From contig NC_053042.1 of NCBI RefSeq assembly GCF_003473485.1, positions 36,732,762 through 36,796,761 on the forward strand: 64,000 bases of DNA. The letters run 5' to 3'. This document shows positions 1-9,850 of the stretch, in pieces (position 1 is the first letter of the stretch; each line of letters opens with the position of its first letter). The stretch comes from Medicago truncatula. Taxonomy: Eukaryota; Streptophyta; Magnoliopsida; Fabales; Fabaceae. Made by a program: the position numbers and the translations under genes. The notes below the pieces were generated by a model. The model was not told the origin of the DNA. It ran no database searches and saw nothing but the letters and a program-made list of their open reading frames with translations.

Positions 1-79
1 CAAATTCACATATCAACATTTGATTTTTAGATATATGATCTCAACCTCTCTAAATTGTTGGCAAATCAAACAGCTCCAC

Positions 80-812
80 TCAATAAGGTGATCTTCCATG
101 AGCAGTAGCGCAGGCAAGAGCCTCATGTCCCATATGCCCTCCATTGTAGGCATCAAATTTGGAGGCAAATTGTACAAAAGCATAGAAGGGTCTGGAAGTC
201 CACCCTACAACTAATAGACAATTACCGGCGAAGGCGATCCACCAGACGTTCCTCCACAATGCACAGCGCCACAGAACTAGGTTTTTCATTATTATCATTA
301 TCATTGTTATCAAGTCGAAGTCTCTGATAAGTTGCATTAGTAAAAGTAGCTGCAATAAGCATAAAAAGTCCTACTACAACAAGAGTTCCAACAACAAAAC
401 CTTTAACTACGTGACCTTGACCTCCATCCAGGTACACTATAAGGCCAATCGAAGCATGACCGAGTAGAAACTTCCTAGTTAAGGACAAAATCTCAATCCT
501 GTGAAGTGCTACAACAGCACCAAGAGCTGAAGGTTGTCTAAGAGTAACATTAGCTGCTATACAGAGCCACTTCCACTAAAAAAAAAAAGCACCACATTGA
601 CGCCTTCTTGCGAATTGTGCTATGTTTTTGGATCCAGGTGGTCTTCCTCTTGGTCTTCGGTTACCAATTTCAGTTGCATCTTCTCTAGGTTCATCTCTTT
701 TCTCATTGTCTTCTTCTTCTTCTTCATCGTGATTTTTGTGATTGTTTACGCAAGATTCAATGAAAAAAATCATAAAAATGTGGTCATGTCGACTTGATAT
801 TAGAACATACAT
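80..812 (-). pseudogene. Broken AT-hook motif nuclear-localized (AHL) gene
   Basis: AHL proteins are nuclear DNA-binding proteins with an AT-hook followed by a PPC/DUF296 domain. Reading the minus strand, an acidic N-terminus (EEEEEDNEKRDEPRED) leads to the AT-hook NRRPRGRPPGSKN at about 640-690. The sequence then jumps to IAQFARRRQCG, so the linker and first part of the PPC domain (about 30-40 residues in intact members) are missing. A stop inside a T-run near 576 and a 2-base shift interrupt the next strand. The domain resumes as NVTLRQPSALGAVVALH and EILSLTRKFL, then GLIVYLDGGQGHVVKGFVVG and AATFTNATYQRL (488-290). The typical C-terminal tail (GGHMGHEALA...HGRSPY) follows in another frame and ends at 80. 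A deletion plus at least two frame changes make this a pseudogene. Family identity is confident; the exact 5' limit is not. Confidence 0.85.
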
Positions 813-2676
813 TTATATGGAGTGATTAGATTACACTAGTGTAGCATTTAAGTGATGTTGCACCGGTCGATAAAGTTTAAACGAATACAAAATTTTAAAC
901 TCTTAAACAAATTTGAAATCATATGGTATGTTATTGACTCATCAAAACTAAGGTATTATCCGCTTTTACTGAACGTCATTAATCTCATGTTCCCCAATAT
1001 CAAATTGAGTTAGAATTAGGTAAAGTTTACATGATAAATTGATGTTCTGATATGTCAAGTGTGAGATAAAATTTCACAGATAGAAGAGTAAATATTACAG
1101 AGAATATAAGTGAAATAAATTATATACCTAATGCCTTAGAATTTTGAGTGAAAATATGTGGTGTCCAAATTCACCTAAATGTCAGGGTCGTTTCTATGAA
1201 ATTGGAAGCTCATTTCTCATAATAAAAATAAGCCCTTTATAAAATAAAAACACAATTATGCGAAAAAAGAAAGGATTATTAGGATTCTTTGAAATAGCTT
1301 TTCAAATTGATTGATTAAGTGATTATTCAAATTAGATAGTTTAATAGCATTAAATTCTTGTCCAAAAAGAAGAACTAGACCTTATGAGTAGAGTGAGTCT
1401 ATGTAAGCGTTCAAAGAAAAAAGACATACATATTGGTGAACCTTTCAACCTTGTAAGTTGTAACCATTTCAGCTACTAGCACACTATCCAACCCAACAAA
1501 CATTGTTACCGGTTGGTTGTTTTCTCATTTTTATTTTTCAATAACAGTTCTTCTTTTTTACTTTTATTTTTATATATTTTGTTTACTAGAGTTACATATA
1601 TTTAAAACATGATAGAGAACTAAATGACAGAGGATGCTTAGTTGAATTAATAAATTATTAGTGTAAATATGCTATTTAGTAATTTTTATATATTAGTTAT
1701 TATTTGTAATTCCTATGTTTCTAGCACTTTTTTAGGATGTTTAAGACTATGGGCCTGTTTAGATTGGCATATCTTAGAGTTTGTGTAAAACTGTTTATGT
1801 AAATAAATAAGCCTTCATGTATTATTTATAAGTTTCCATCCTATAATGAGTGACATACTTATGTTCATTTGAAGCATGACAAAAGGCTCCTTAGACAAAA
1901 CCAAAGACAATCTGAACAAATTAGATATTTTATACCAAATCGCACTAGCAAGATATATCATAGTACATGCATAGTTTTATCATCGCAATAAAATATTGAT
2001 CCCACATGAACTTGTGAATCTCAAGATGTATTTGATGGTAAGTGGTGTCAAACTAAAGAGAATAGTTATAGGCTAAGCACTAAACATTACAGGTGACGGT
2101 TTTGAAACTTGATGGTATGATTTCTGAAGTGGGTGTTGGGGTTTTTCCCATTTGTTCATTGAAAATGACCTTGATTGCATTAGGTATTGGCTTTGACAAA
2201 AGGCTTGGTACATTCTAGTATATTTTTACACCATTGAACCATATATCTCTCATATTACCTATTTATTCAAAATATAGTAAAAAGAAAATAAAAATACAAT
2301 TTTATAAAACAAATTATTATTAGAAAAATACTATAAAATATTGTGTTATTACATAGTCATAAGTTGTAAATAAATGGTTTTCCTTTTCCCTAATTTTCGT
2401 ACACCATGCACACAATGAATTAAAACTGCCACCATAAACATCTGTCTGCGAAAGATTAGCTCTTGTTGGCAACCACACCATAATTAGTTTTCCAGAAGGT
2501 CAATGAATTAAGAGTATCTCGAATTTTAATGAAGGATAGCTTTTTCATAGTTTTCCCATTTCAAGATTAATTTCCAACCTCAAGTTCAAATATTCTTTAT
2601 GCAATAACACGTTATGTAATCAATACATCGGATCAAAAAATGATTTCACCCAATTCTCAAATTTTTGAAAAAAAAT
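813..2676. other. AT-rich intergenic DNA, nothing recognised
   Basis: Both strands carry only short open frames without recognisable motifs. A short run around 2090-2220 reads open on the plus strand for about 40 codons but matches nothing I know. Confidence 0.5.
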
Positions 2677-2857
2677 AGTGATATTTGTACAACTCTTTAG
2701 TACAACTTTAATGACAACTTTGGTTTTCTCTCATTTGATTGGTCAAAAATAATAGAGAGAAAAAAGGGAAAAGAGATATATAATAAGAAGATATGTGAGT
2801 ATGAAAGAGAAAATTGTCAAAGAATTGCTAGAAAATTGTTGTACAAATATCATTTCT
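2677..2857. mobile_element. MITE, family with GATATTTGTACAAC ends
   Basis: The left end reads GTGATATTTGTACAAC and the right end is its inverted form, GTTGTACAAATATCAT. Between them lie purine- and pyrimidine-rich arms. A second copy with the same ends is at 12556-12735, and a diverged one may lie at 21958-22160. Short length, no coding capacity and several copies indicate a non-autonomous TIR element. Confidence 0.65.
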
Positions 2858-3864
2858 CTTTTAAAAATCATAGTGTTGTACCAATCTCCTTCGATATGTA
2901 ACCAAAAAAAAAACTCCTTCAATACCTCTTGACACGTCGAATCAACTCATATTCCAACCCTATATTTTGGAAATATATATCATTTGCTTCGAAGGAGATT
3001 AACAACCACGCCCTCCACTGTGTCAAAAGTGACAAGTTCATAATTCTCAATTAGATAAATTCCTCAGATTTCCCCCATCGATGGCCTCAAATATTTGAAC
3101 AAAAGACCTCCTTCACTACAATTTAAAAAATTATACGTCATAAACTCTTGTGAAACATTCACCCCCCACTAAACAACTTTTGAAAAAAATCACTTTCAAA
3201 CCCGACATTATCTCAAAACCTCTCGACAAAGCCATTAACATATTCTTTTGATTAAGGTGAGATGTAATTATATTTTTATTGAAAAAATATATCATAGAAA
3301 TGGAAATGATTTTAATTCTCTTAAAAAATAGAAATGGGTAATCTCGTGACCGTATTTTCTGTTTCATGTTTTCCAGGTTTTTCTAGTAAATAAAGGTATT
3401 TTAATGTTTTCTAATTTATAAATGATGCATATGGATCATGTATAAGATTTAATATGATTTAATGAGTTTATCTAATGGACCTCCTAAAAAGTTTCAAATG
3501 TGAACCTTAACCATTTGTACTAAAATAATAAAACTTATAATAATAAAAAATGGGAAAAGATGTAACGTTTTATTTAAAGAGTCAATATTTAGACTCTTTT
3601 TAAAATGTCCATGTTACATTCACCTTGATTTAATTACAAATAATCTAGTAAAAAGTCAATGAAATTGAAAATTTGAATTGGAGCTATACTTGTAGTTGGT
3701 GGTGAAGTCAAGGACATATGCAAACAAACGAAATGAATGAATGAGAGTCTATCAGCTGGTCCCATAGCAAAATACACAATGAGTTCACTTGCTTCCCGCG
3801 TGATACTCATCTTGGGGGCACGAAAAATATAGGATAAATTAATGTTGAATGTTTTGATTGTCAC
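2858..3864. other. AT-rich intergenic DNA, nothing recognised
   Basis: No supported gene. The open frames at 3131-3367 and 3634-3864 on the minus strand have no domain, no codon bias and no family resemblance. Confidence 0.5.
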
Positions 3865-3869
3865 ATGTA

Positions 3870-4165
3870 TGGTTATCTTGTTGGGAAGTTTACGGTTAAA
3901 TGGGAAACGATATGGTTAATGTTCCAAAACTATAAGAGAGACGTCACATCTCTTATCGAAAAAACATTAGATATATCGGCAAATTTGAACTTAACCGCTG
4001 CCATAATAGGATGCAACACGGAATCCAATCATGTTCCTCTACGAAGCCAAACAAAGGTTATGATACCACTTGTTGGGGAGTTCAGTGGTCGACGGAGCCA
4101 ATGCTCCAAGATCATAAGAGAGGGAGATGTCATATTTCCACTTAAAATCGTAAGACAATATTGAA
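3870..4165 (+). repeat. Two diverged direct repeat halves
   Basis: A block starting CTTGTTGGGAAGTTTA near 3877 and a block starting CTTGTTGGGGAGTTCA near 4069 share order and wording (…ATGTTCCAAAACTATAAGAGAG versus …ATGCTCCAAGATCATAAGAG). They then share a GACGTCACAT-like and GATGTCATAT-like continuation. The 99-codon open frame across them has no recognisable protein similarity and is probably fortuitous. Confidence 0.4.
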
Positions 4166-4175
4166 AGAGTTATGA

Positions 4176-4340
4176 TACATAGACATCCTTAGGTGGCAAT
4201 ACACCCTTTAACACCCACACAAAAATCTGACACGTGGTCACATGGACCCCGCACAAGCACACTTTCTCTTTTCTCTCCTCTTCTCTCTTCCTAATGTATG
4301 GGGTGTACAAGGGTGTATGGGAATAAATGGTGTCTATGTA
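4176..4340. mobile_element. Short MITE with TACATAGACA ends
   Basis: The left end TACATAGACATCC and right end GGTGTCTATGTA are inverted copies. Inner arms also pair (ATACACCCTT versus AAGGGTGTAT). The TA at both ends fits a TA target duplication of the Tc1/mariner (Stowaway-like) type, but the family is not certain. Confidence 0.65.
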
Positions 4341-5023
4341 ACATTTTCCATATTGAAAATATGAGTCACTTATGTTATCAATTCAGCATTTTACTCATTC
4401 ATAGGCGATGTGAGATTTAACCATTCTCACTTAAAATCCAACCGGTCATTACTTTTTTTGGAGTGTAGAACTAATGGAGAATAGTAGGTTGGTATTGTTG
4501 ATAACAAGGGTAATTATTGTTATATCGAGTGACTTGCATAATGCAATTTGTTTCAAGGGTATTATACTATTTTAATTTCATAAAAGAATGATGCTCTCAG
4601 TATTAGTCATGTACTTTTACCATGTTCATAACCTAATTAGCAATAGTTTGAGTTTTGGTACAACTTGTCCAAAAGGGGTATGAAGCTCAGATGAAAGATT
4701 GCCGTTTATGGCTTCAAGATCAAAATTATAATTTGATTGCTAGGGTGTTGCTTGAAGGCTGGCATAAAAGACGAATTTTGGATCAATCAAGGCTTTAAGA
4801 GACAAAATGATTATAAAAGTAATGTCTTTTATATATCATCTCAATCAATCATGTAAAACATGTCTTTTTGAAAGTATGCAAGAAGTTAATTTCCAAAAGG
4901 AGCAAATTTAAGAGTGAATCAGTCTCTCCAACTTTGTTTCATACGATAAGATGTGTGTGGCCCAATTGATCCATCTTTCTTTGATGATAATAATTAATAA
5001 TTAGGAAAATGCTAACAATTGTT

Positions 5024-5237
5024 CTTACGATATTGTTTAAGCATCTAAAAGGAGTAAATAGGTAATTACCCCCCTAAAATTATAAGTTTCGTCAATTACC
5101 CCTCTGAAATTAAACAAAACTTCAATTACCCTTACGATATTGTTTAAGCATCTAAAAGGAGTAAATAGGCAATTACCCCCCTAAAATTATAAGTTTCGTC
5201 AATTTCCCCTCTGAAATTAAACAAAACTTCAATTACC
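5024..5237. repeat. 107-bp tandem duplication across a transposon boundary
   Basis: Bases 5024-5130 and 5131-5237 are near-identical consecutive copies starting CTTACGATATTGTTTAAGC. Each unit contains host flank, the 10-bp target-site copy CATCTAAAAG and the first part of the transposon TIR. The duplication therefore arose after insertion. A run of 14 C residues follows at 5236-5249. Confidence 0.9.
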
Positions 5238-6099
5238 CCCCCCCCCCCCATCCGTCAAATTTTTCTATTAGTCAACATGATCTTTTGCAAATACCCCTCT
5301 GAAGTTTTGAACTTATGTGCAAATGCCCCCCAAACTTAAAAATTTATATATATTTTTCTCATACTTTTACTCAAAGGATATTAAAGGCAAACAAGAAAGC
5401 TTAAGAAATGTATTTAGGATTCAAGGAAGAGCTTAAAGAGTTACCTGGTGAAGAATACTACGGTAAAGGAGGATTACCAAAAGTGTTTATTGAAAAGAAA
5501 TACATTGGTGGAGTTGAGGAAATTCAGAAATTTCATGATGACAAGAAACTTGAGAAATTGTTTGATTGTTGTGAAAGGATTGATGACATTGAAGGAGGTG
5601 ATGGTTGATGTGAGGCTTGTGGTGATATAAAGTTTGTTCCTTGTTAAACATGTTATGTAAGTTGTAAAATCTACTATGAAGGTGATTACGAAGAAGATGG
5701 TAATTGTGAGGTTGGTGGGTGAGTGTGGATTTCAAAGGTGTTCTCATTTCAATGAAAATGTCCTAATATGATGTTCCATGTGTTGTTTCTAGTTCCATAT
5801 TTCATTTTGACGTTTAACAATGAAAATGACCTAAGTTAATTGTTCGCCTTTAATATCTTTTGAATCAAGGATAAGGAAAAAAAAAATATAAATTTTCAAG
5901 TTCGGGGGGCATTTTGCACATAAGTGCAAAACTTCATGGGGGTATTTGAAAAACATCATGTTGACTAACAGAAGAATTTGACGTAGGGGGTAAATTGATT
6001 AATGTTGTACAATTTCAGGGGGGTAATTGAAGTTTTGTTAATTTCAAGGGGGTAATTGACGAAACTTACAATTTCAGGATGGTAATTGTCTATTTACTC
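5052..6099. mobile_element. Pack-MULE-like TIR element carrying a glutaredoxin gene fragment
   Basis: The left arm begins GAGTAAATAGG and continues as blocks rich in AATTACCCCCCT. The right arm ends as the inverse, CTATTTACTC. The arms are each a couple of hundred bases and diverged. A perfect 10-bp direct repeat, CATCTAAAAG, flanks the element at 5042-5051 and 6100-6109, as expected for Mutator-type transposition (9-11 bp). No transposase is present. The interior (about 5360-5790) is a piece of a host gene, the definition of a Pack-type element. A fold-back relative with the same ends sits at 22568-23450. The left end is complicated by a 107-bp tandem duplication. Confidence 0.85.
5408..5790 (+). 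pseudogene. Captured glutaredoxin-domain gene fragment
   Basis: The plus-strand reading from 5408 gives MYLGFKEELKEL, then LPKVFIEKKYIGG and VEEIQKFHDDKKLEKLF. This is the second half of a plant glutaredoxin domain: the substrate-side strand plus the glutathione-contacting GG-[AV]-EE turn. It continues in the same frame, through a TGA at 5606, as CEACGDIKFVPC. A TAA at 5645 comes next, then TCYVSCKIYYEGDYEEDG, and a shifted frame reads ECGFQRCSHFNEN. This cysteine-rich tail is typical of the plant glutaredoxin family that includes At5g39865 and At3g57070 (recalled, not searched). The N-terminal half with the redox site is absent. At least two in-frame stops and a frameshift rule out a working enzyme. 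Confidence 0.8.
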
Positions 6100-6109
6100 C
6101 ATCTAAAAG

Positions 6110-6675
6110 TAACAAAATTTACATTAAAAATTATGTAATTATTACTTTTACATATGTTTGACTTGTATTTTTAAGATAAAATATCTTTTTGTGAGTTCTT
6201 TAAACAATGTTTTTAAAGCACTTATTAGTAAGACCCTAATAAATATGCTCTTGGACATCAGTAGCTTTTAAAAATTTCAAAGCTTTGTGAAAAAGAAGAG
6301 TGGTTATGTAATTCAAATCTATAAGATTCAATAGAGGTGGACAATTCACTTCTAGAATCTAAGGCATTTGTTCCTATATGAACAAGTGGGTTTACCTTAT
6401 GAGGGGAGAGTGTCCTTCCTTCACAAGTGAGTATAAAGTGTGACTGGTCGTAAGCTCCTTCTCTAAAATGCAGGAGGGGGAGGGGCAAAAGACACTAATG
6501 CACAAGTAAAATTGGGTGTTGGCGAATAGTGAAGTGAGTAATTAGTAAGTATGAGTGTGGTTATCGTAGGTGGGGCAAGGCCCCTTATTTATAATGATGT
6601 ATATGGTGTGATGCTCTATATTGGTTGCTAACTTCTCTTGATGGACCTTGACTTGACCCTTTTATTGAGGAGAAT
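6110..6675. other. Intergenic, no gene recognised
   Basis: The 76-codon minus-strand frame at 6258-6488 shows no family features. The 6300-6650 stretch is slightly richer in G+C and could be part of an old repeat. Confidence 0.4.
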
Positions 6676-6817
6676 TGTTCTTCTCCCATCTGTTTTTGGT
6701 CATTCCCACTGGAAAATACACATGCGTGAGTTAACTCACGTCGAGAATACATATGCGTGAGTTAGCTCACACTAGATTATTTTGACAGAAATGAGCAAAA
6801 ACAGATGGAAGAAGGGT
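6676..6817. mobile_element. MITE with TTCTCCCATCTGTTTTTG arms (copy 1)
   Basis: The left arm TTCTTCTCCCATCTGTTTTT and the right arm AAAAACAGATGGAAGAA are inverted. The middle holds a shorter direct pair of GCGTGAGTTAACTCAC-like palindromes. A second copy is at 18640-18767. Confidence 0.7.
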
Positions 6818-8167
6818 GGTACTCTTTATGATCCTAATGGGCTTTGATGTTGGACGACCCAAAAGGTAATTGGGTTGGACCTTTTAGGTTTGTACCATAA
6901 CACTACTAATATTAGGGGAGGGGGTATTGTGCTCGAGATTAGGGTGTGAATAAGGTAGATCAATTGGAGCTAAATTTAATTGGACGCATGTCATTAGTCT
7001 CACAAGCCATAGAGGCTTATGAAACGCCCAAACGTCAGTCTAAAAAATAAGTCTGCGTAGGCTATAAGCTAGACCTAGGCCTTGAATTATTATTTTTTAC
7101 CAAGTTAAACTTGAGTCTTATTAAGTCTAGTTCGGCCTAGCCTATTCTCACCAATACTTAGGATATTTGATGTGCTGGTGCTCACAAATCACAATACTCC
7201 TCTTTTCTGCGAGTAATGTGCATGAGTTTCGCGACTTTTAGATAGAAAAACTACTTATATTCAATAACAATATAGCTCTCAGGTGATAAATAGGAGTCAA
7301 AAAATTGATAAATAATTAAGATAGTTCATAAATAAACCAGTCTCATTGAAATAAAGTATTTCAATAGAGGAAAGTAATTTTCATAAGAATTTTTTTGAGG
7401 AAAGTAATAGATTGTTAGAGACACTTTCATTCCTTTAACATTTTTTCCTTTCACTTTTTTTTCAACCAAATCAATAGATAGTGAAACTTGAAATAAAAAG
7501 AAGGGAATATGAGTGGTGGTAGCAGAGGAAAAGGAAGTGAGAGAGAGTGTGGGGTGATTGAATGAAGGAAAAGGGTGAGGTGCTAACAGGGATTACCACA
7601 TCACATGTTCATTTCATTTATCACATCATTGTTTAAAAATGTAGGTAAGTTCAATGTTGCTAGGGAAGGCAAGACCATGCTAAGGAAGTAAATGAAAACT
7701 GAGATTTGTGATAAATGAATGTTCCATGAGTACATAACAAAATGGTGAATCAGCTGTGTGTGTAATGTATGATGCAATGATTCTTCAAGTCAACTCTGTC
7801 CACTGTCCACTGATTTGCCTGACACGGTAACTCAAAGTTTAAATAGTGCATCAAGCTCCAGAATTCATTTCATGGATCACAAATAAATGTGGTAACTCAC
7901 AGTCAGACAGTGGTATCTTTTGATGCATGGTCCCATGATGCAGTACAGCCACAACTGTCTAACACCTTAATGGAAACAAGATTTCAACATTGGGTGTGAA
8001 GCCACAACAGATTTACATTTACTACCCAAAAAAATCATTATTTCGAATCTCGTACCTTTGATTTCTTATAGCATATAATTACATTACATCCAAATGCAGC
8101 ATGAGAGGTTCAAATTTATCAGATTTCCAAACCAGAAAAGAAAAGGCCTTTAACTCGATATCTAGAT
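6818..8167. other. Intergenic with repeat fragments
   Basis: The 7010-7150 stretch (TAGGCTATAAGCTAGACC and GGCCTAGCCTA) resembles degenerate hAT-type MITE ends. The remainder to 8160 is AT-rich without coding signal. Confidence 0.35.
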
Positions 8168-8836
8168 GACTATTACTTTTCCCACCCTATAGCCTTCTCC
8201 CGCGCCCTGTAAAATTTTCAAAAATGCCCTTGTGCATTCCGGATTTTAAAATCTGGATTCATGTTTACTATTTCGGATTTTATAATCCGGACAATTCTTA
8301 TGTATAATCAGCCATCAGACTCTCTCACATTTCAGCAGTTTTGAGTTTTGCTTTTAAAAACAACAAAATAACTAAGTAAAAAAATGCTAAAAACCTGTCA
8401 AATAAAATCATAAAAATATAAAAATAGCACCAAAAAATTCTAAAAATCAAATAAAACTAATGCAAATTTTTTCGGATGACCCAAAACAGAAGGATGGGAG
8501 TTAGGAAGATTAATATTGTCCCTAAAATGACTATCCATGTTACAAACATGTTTAGGATTTGTGCTGATACAGTTCGGATTATATAATCCGAACTGTTTTA
8601 CCTTGAAAAAGGGTGTTTAGGGGGTTTTCGGATTATGTAATCTGGAAACATCATGTAATGCGCCCTATTTTTTGAAGTTTCCGGATTACAAAATCTGGAA
8701 AAACCCGTTACTCATTTTTTCACCCTTTAACAAAAGAAAACATCATTCCGGATTATATAATCCGGAATGCTCCGAGGGTAATTTTGAAATAAATAGGGCG
8801 CGCGAGGAAAGGCATAGGGTGGGAAAAGTAATGCTC
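8168..8836. mobile_element. Non-autonomous TIR element with internal CCGGATT palindromes
   Basis: Long inverted ends: the left arm contains ATTACTTTTCCCACCCTAT and the right arm ATAGGGTGGGAAAAGTAAT. A perfect 9-bp direct repeat TATCTAGAT flanks it at 8159-8167 and 8837-8845, which fits Mutator-like insertion. Inside are at least six short palindromes of the pattern CGGATT-(AT-rich)-AATCCG, for example CGGATTATATAATCCG. The 61-codon frame inside is not supported as a gene. Confidence 0.85.
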
Positions 8837-8939
8837 TATCTAGATTTTAAAGGCTAATGACCTGGTAGCACAATTTACATTGGCCCAAGTATCTCCCAAA
8901 ACAATATTTTTGTTCAAAATTTATGCCTAAATGTGTCAA

Positions 8940-9228
8940 ATCAGGATGTCCGGCCTAGCCCATCGGGCCAAAGTGCAAAAGCAGGCCAGACTATATGCCC
9001 ATATAGTCACATATTTTGTGGTCTAGTCTAGCCTAAAACACATCAACCCGAGCCCCGTGAAATATGCATTTTAAACACAGTATCTATGCAGTTTGGCTCA
9101 ACGTGAGAAACGGGTTGTGCCGAAATGAGCTAGTTTTTATGGACCTCTAAATAAGTTTAGTCCAGCCTGAAAAATGGGCCCATCGGGCTGGCCGGTCTGG
9201 TCTGACTAAAACTGGCATCTCTGTTTAT
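8940..9228. mobile_element. Probable hAT-like MITE
   Basis: The left end GGATGTCCGGCCTAGCCCAT and right-hand CATCGGGCTGGCCGGTCTGG with ACTGGCATCTC are imperfect inverted copies. GGGCC/GGCCC words are interspersed, as in common plant hAT-derived MITEs. No clean target duplication was found. Confidence 0.5.
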
Positions 9229-9850
9229 GTCAACTGCAGGCATCTTTTCACTGATAGCATAGCAGTAAAATTGATTGAAGGACAGAATCTTGCACAAGCT
9301 TACCTTCCAAAGTCCTTACTTTTGCAAAGTTAAGCCACTTCATTCTAAACATAAGTTTCACAATTCAAGATATTGATACATACACCACAAGAATGTGCCC
9401 TCTAATTAAGAGGGACTCACTCTCTGAATTAGCACGATGAACCACTTGAACAAATCAATGGAATCATGAACCGGCGGCAGGCAAGAATCTTAGATCTTAT
9501 GGCAGGATTATAAATTCATAATACAGAACTTTTCAATAGAGTAAATGCATGGATGAACTAACAGAAACTAAAAGAATGAATATTCATAGAGAGCAACATG
9601 CAAGGCGCGCATAAACATAATTAGAAGTACAGTATGAATGTTTTTGCCCATTTTATAAAAAATATAGCTTATATATTTTTATAAACCAAATTGCAACCAA
9701 AATGCTACTACGCTTTTCAAACATTCAACAAAATTAATCCTCGATTAATGTACAAACTAATCCACTGTGGTGTCAAAATGATACTTTTGAATGGTACGAT
9801 AAATTAAGGAAATGCTCACCACACTGAGGATTACAATATCTAGAATGAGT

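Noticed and set aside
3865..4164. 99-codon frame
   Set aside because: Spans two diverged direct repeats and has no protein-like pattern.
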